Source: Syngnathus acus (taxonomy: Eukaryota > Chordata > Actinopteri > Syngnathiformes > Syngnathidae). Taken from it: a stretch of 64,000 nt of DNA. Of the stretch, positions 63,788 through 64,000 are shown piece by piece. Both the position numbers and the translations under genes were made by a program. The notes under the pieces are model-generated. The model was given only the letters and a program-made list of their open reading frames with translations. It did no database searches and was not told where the DNA came from. Numbering within the stretch: the stretch's first letter is position 1; each line of letters starts with the position of its first letter. The stretch lies in the NCBI RefSeq assembly GCF_901709675.1, contig NC_051098.1:13669918-13733917 (forward strand), written 5' to 3'.

Positions 63788-64000
63788 CTATTTTGAACAC
63801 ACAATGTTGAAAAGGGAGATTTGTCCATTTGATAAAACAACTGGATGTGTTCCAAAACATTTCTCCGTTATGGCTTTAAAACCAGAAGCACAAGACTGCC
63901 TAATCCCGAGCAATAATTCCAAAAATGTTATTAGGTAGATGAAAGGAGTAGAAGTAAACAAATGTAATCCAACAGCTCAACCTCAAGGTCTGACCTCACT
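63788..64000 (-). other. Intron of the right-end gene (to window edge)
   Basis: No further exon of the unidentified gene is recognisable before the edge. Confidence 0.4.

Overview
This is nuclear genomic DNA of a teleost fish, most likely a percomorph. The evidence is short GT-AG introns, vertebrate gene families, (CA)n microsatellites, and diverged copies of sequences that recur across teleost genomes. Species cannot be told from the sequence. I saw no prokaryotic, organellar or viral genes and no CRISPR array.

Layout, left to right. (1) Bases 1-3,176 are mostly non-coding, with perhaps the last codons of an upstream gene at 1-54 and a degenerate tandem repeat at about 1,480-2,110. (2) eml2 (+, 3,258-12,943) is a coiled-coil/HELP/WD40 microtubule-binding protein with 22 coding exons and up to four possible first exons. 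(3) A long intergenic region is followed by gpr4 (+, 19,829-21,192), a proton-sensing GPCR whose coding region is split by two introns. (4) mb21d2 (+, 22,908-24,597) is a Mab-21/cGAS-fold protein. (5) fgf12 (+, 28,349-37,837) is an intracellular FGF homologous factor with two recognisable first exons and a third candidate. (6) panx1 (-, 41,468-43,187) is a pannexin channel, placed head-to-head with rsf1 (+, 44,780-52,151), the histone-binding subunit of the RSF remodeller. (7) A SERTAD3-like cell-cycle/transcription cofactor (+, 56,008-56,835) converges on kcnk6 (-, 57,983-60,404), a TWIK-2-type two-pore K+ channel. (8) The last four exons of a gene I do not recognise (-, 62,618-63,787) run off the right edge.

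Exon borders were set by hand. In every multi-exon gene the splice phases add up to whole codons across all exons, and the products align with known vertebrate proteins as I remember them; no search was run. Human eml2/gpr4 neighbours lie together on 19q13.32 and mb21d2/fgf12 on 3q28-29, so two conserved neighbour pairs are joined here with panx1/rsf1 and sertad3/kcnk6. The genes do not form one pathway.

The most interesting observations concern alternative first exons. All candidates at eml2 and fgf12 end in the exact phase needed by the shared second exon. I found no clear candidate for a wholly new biological system.
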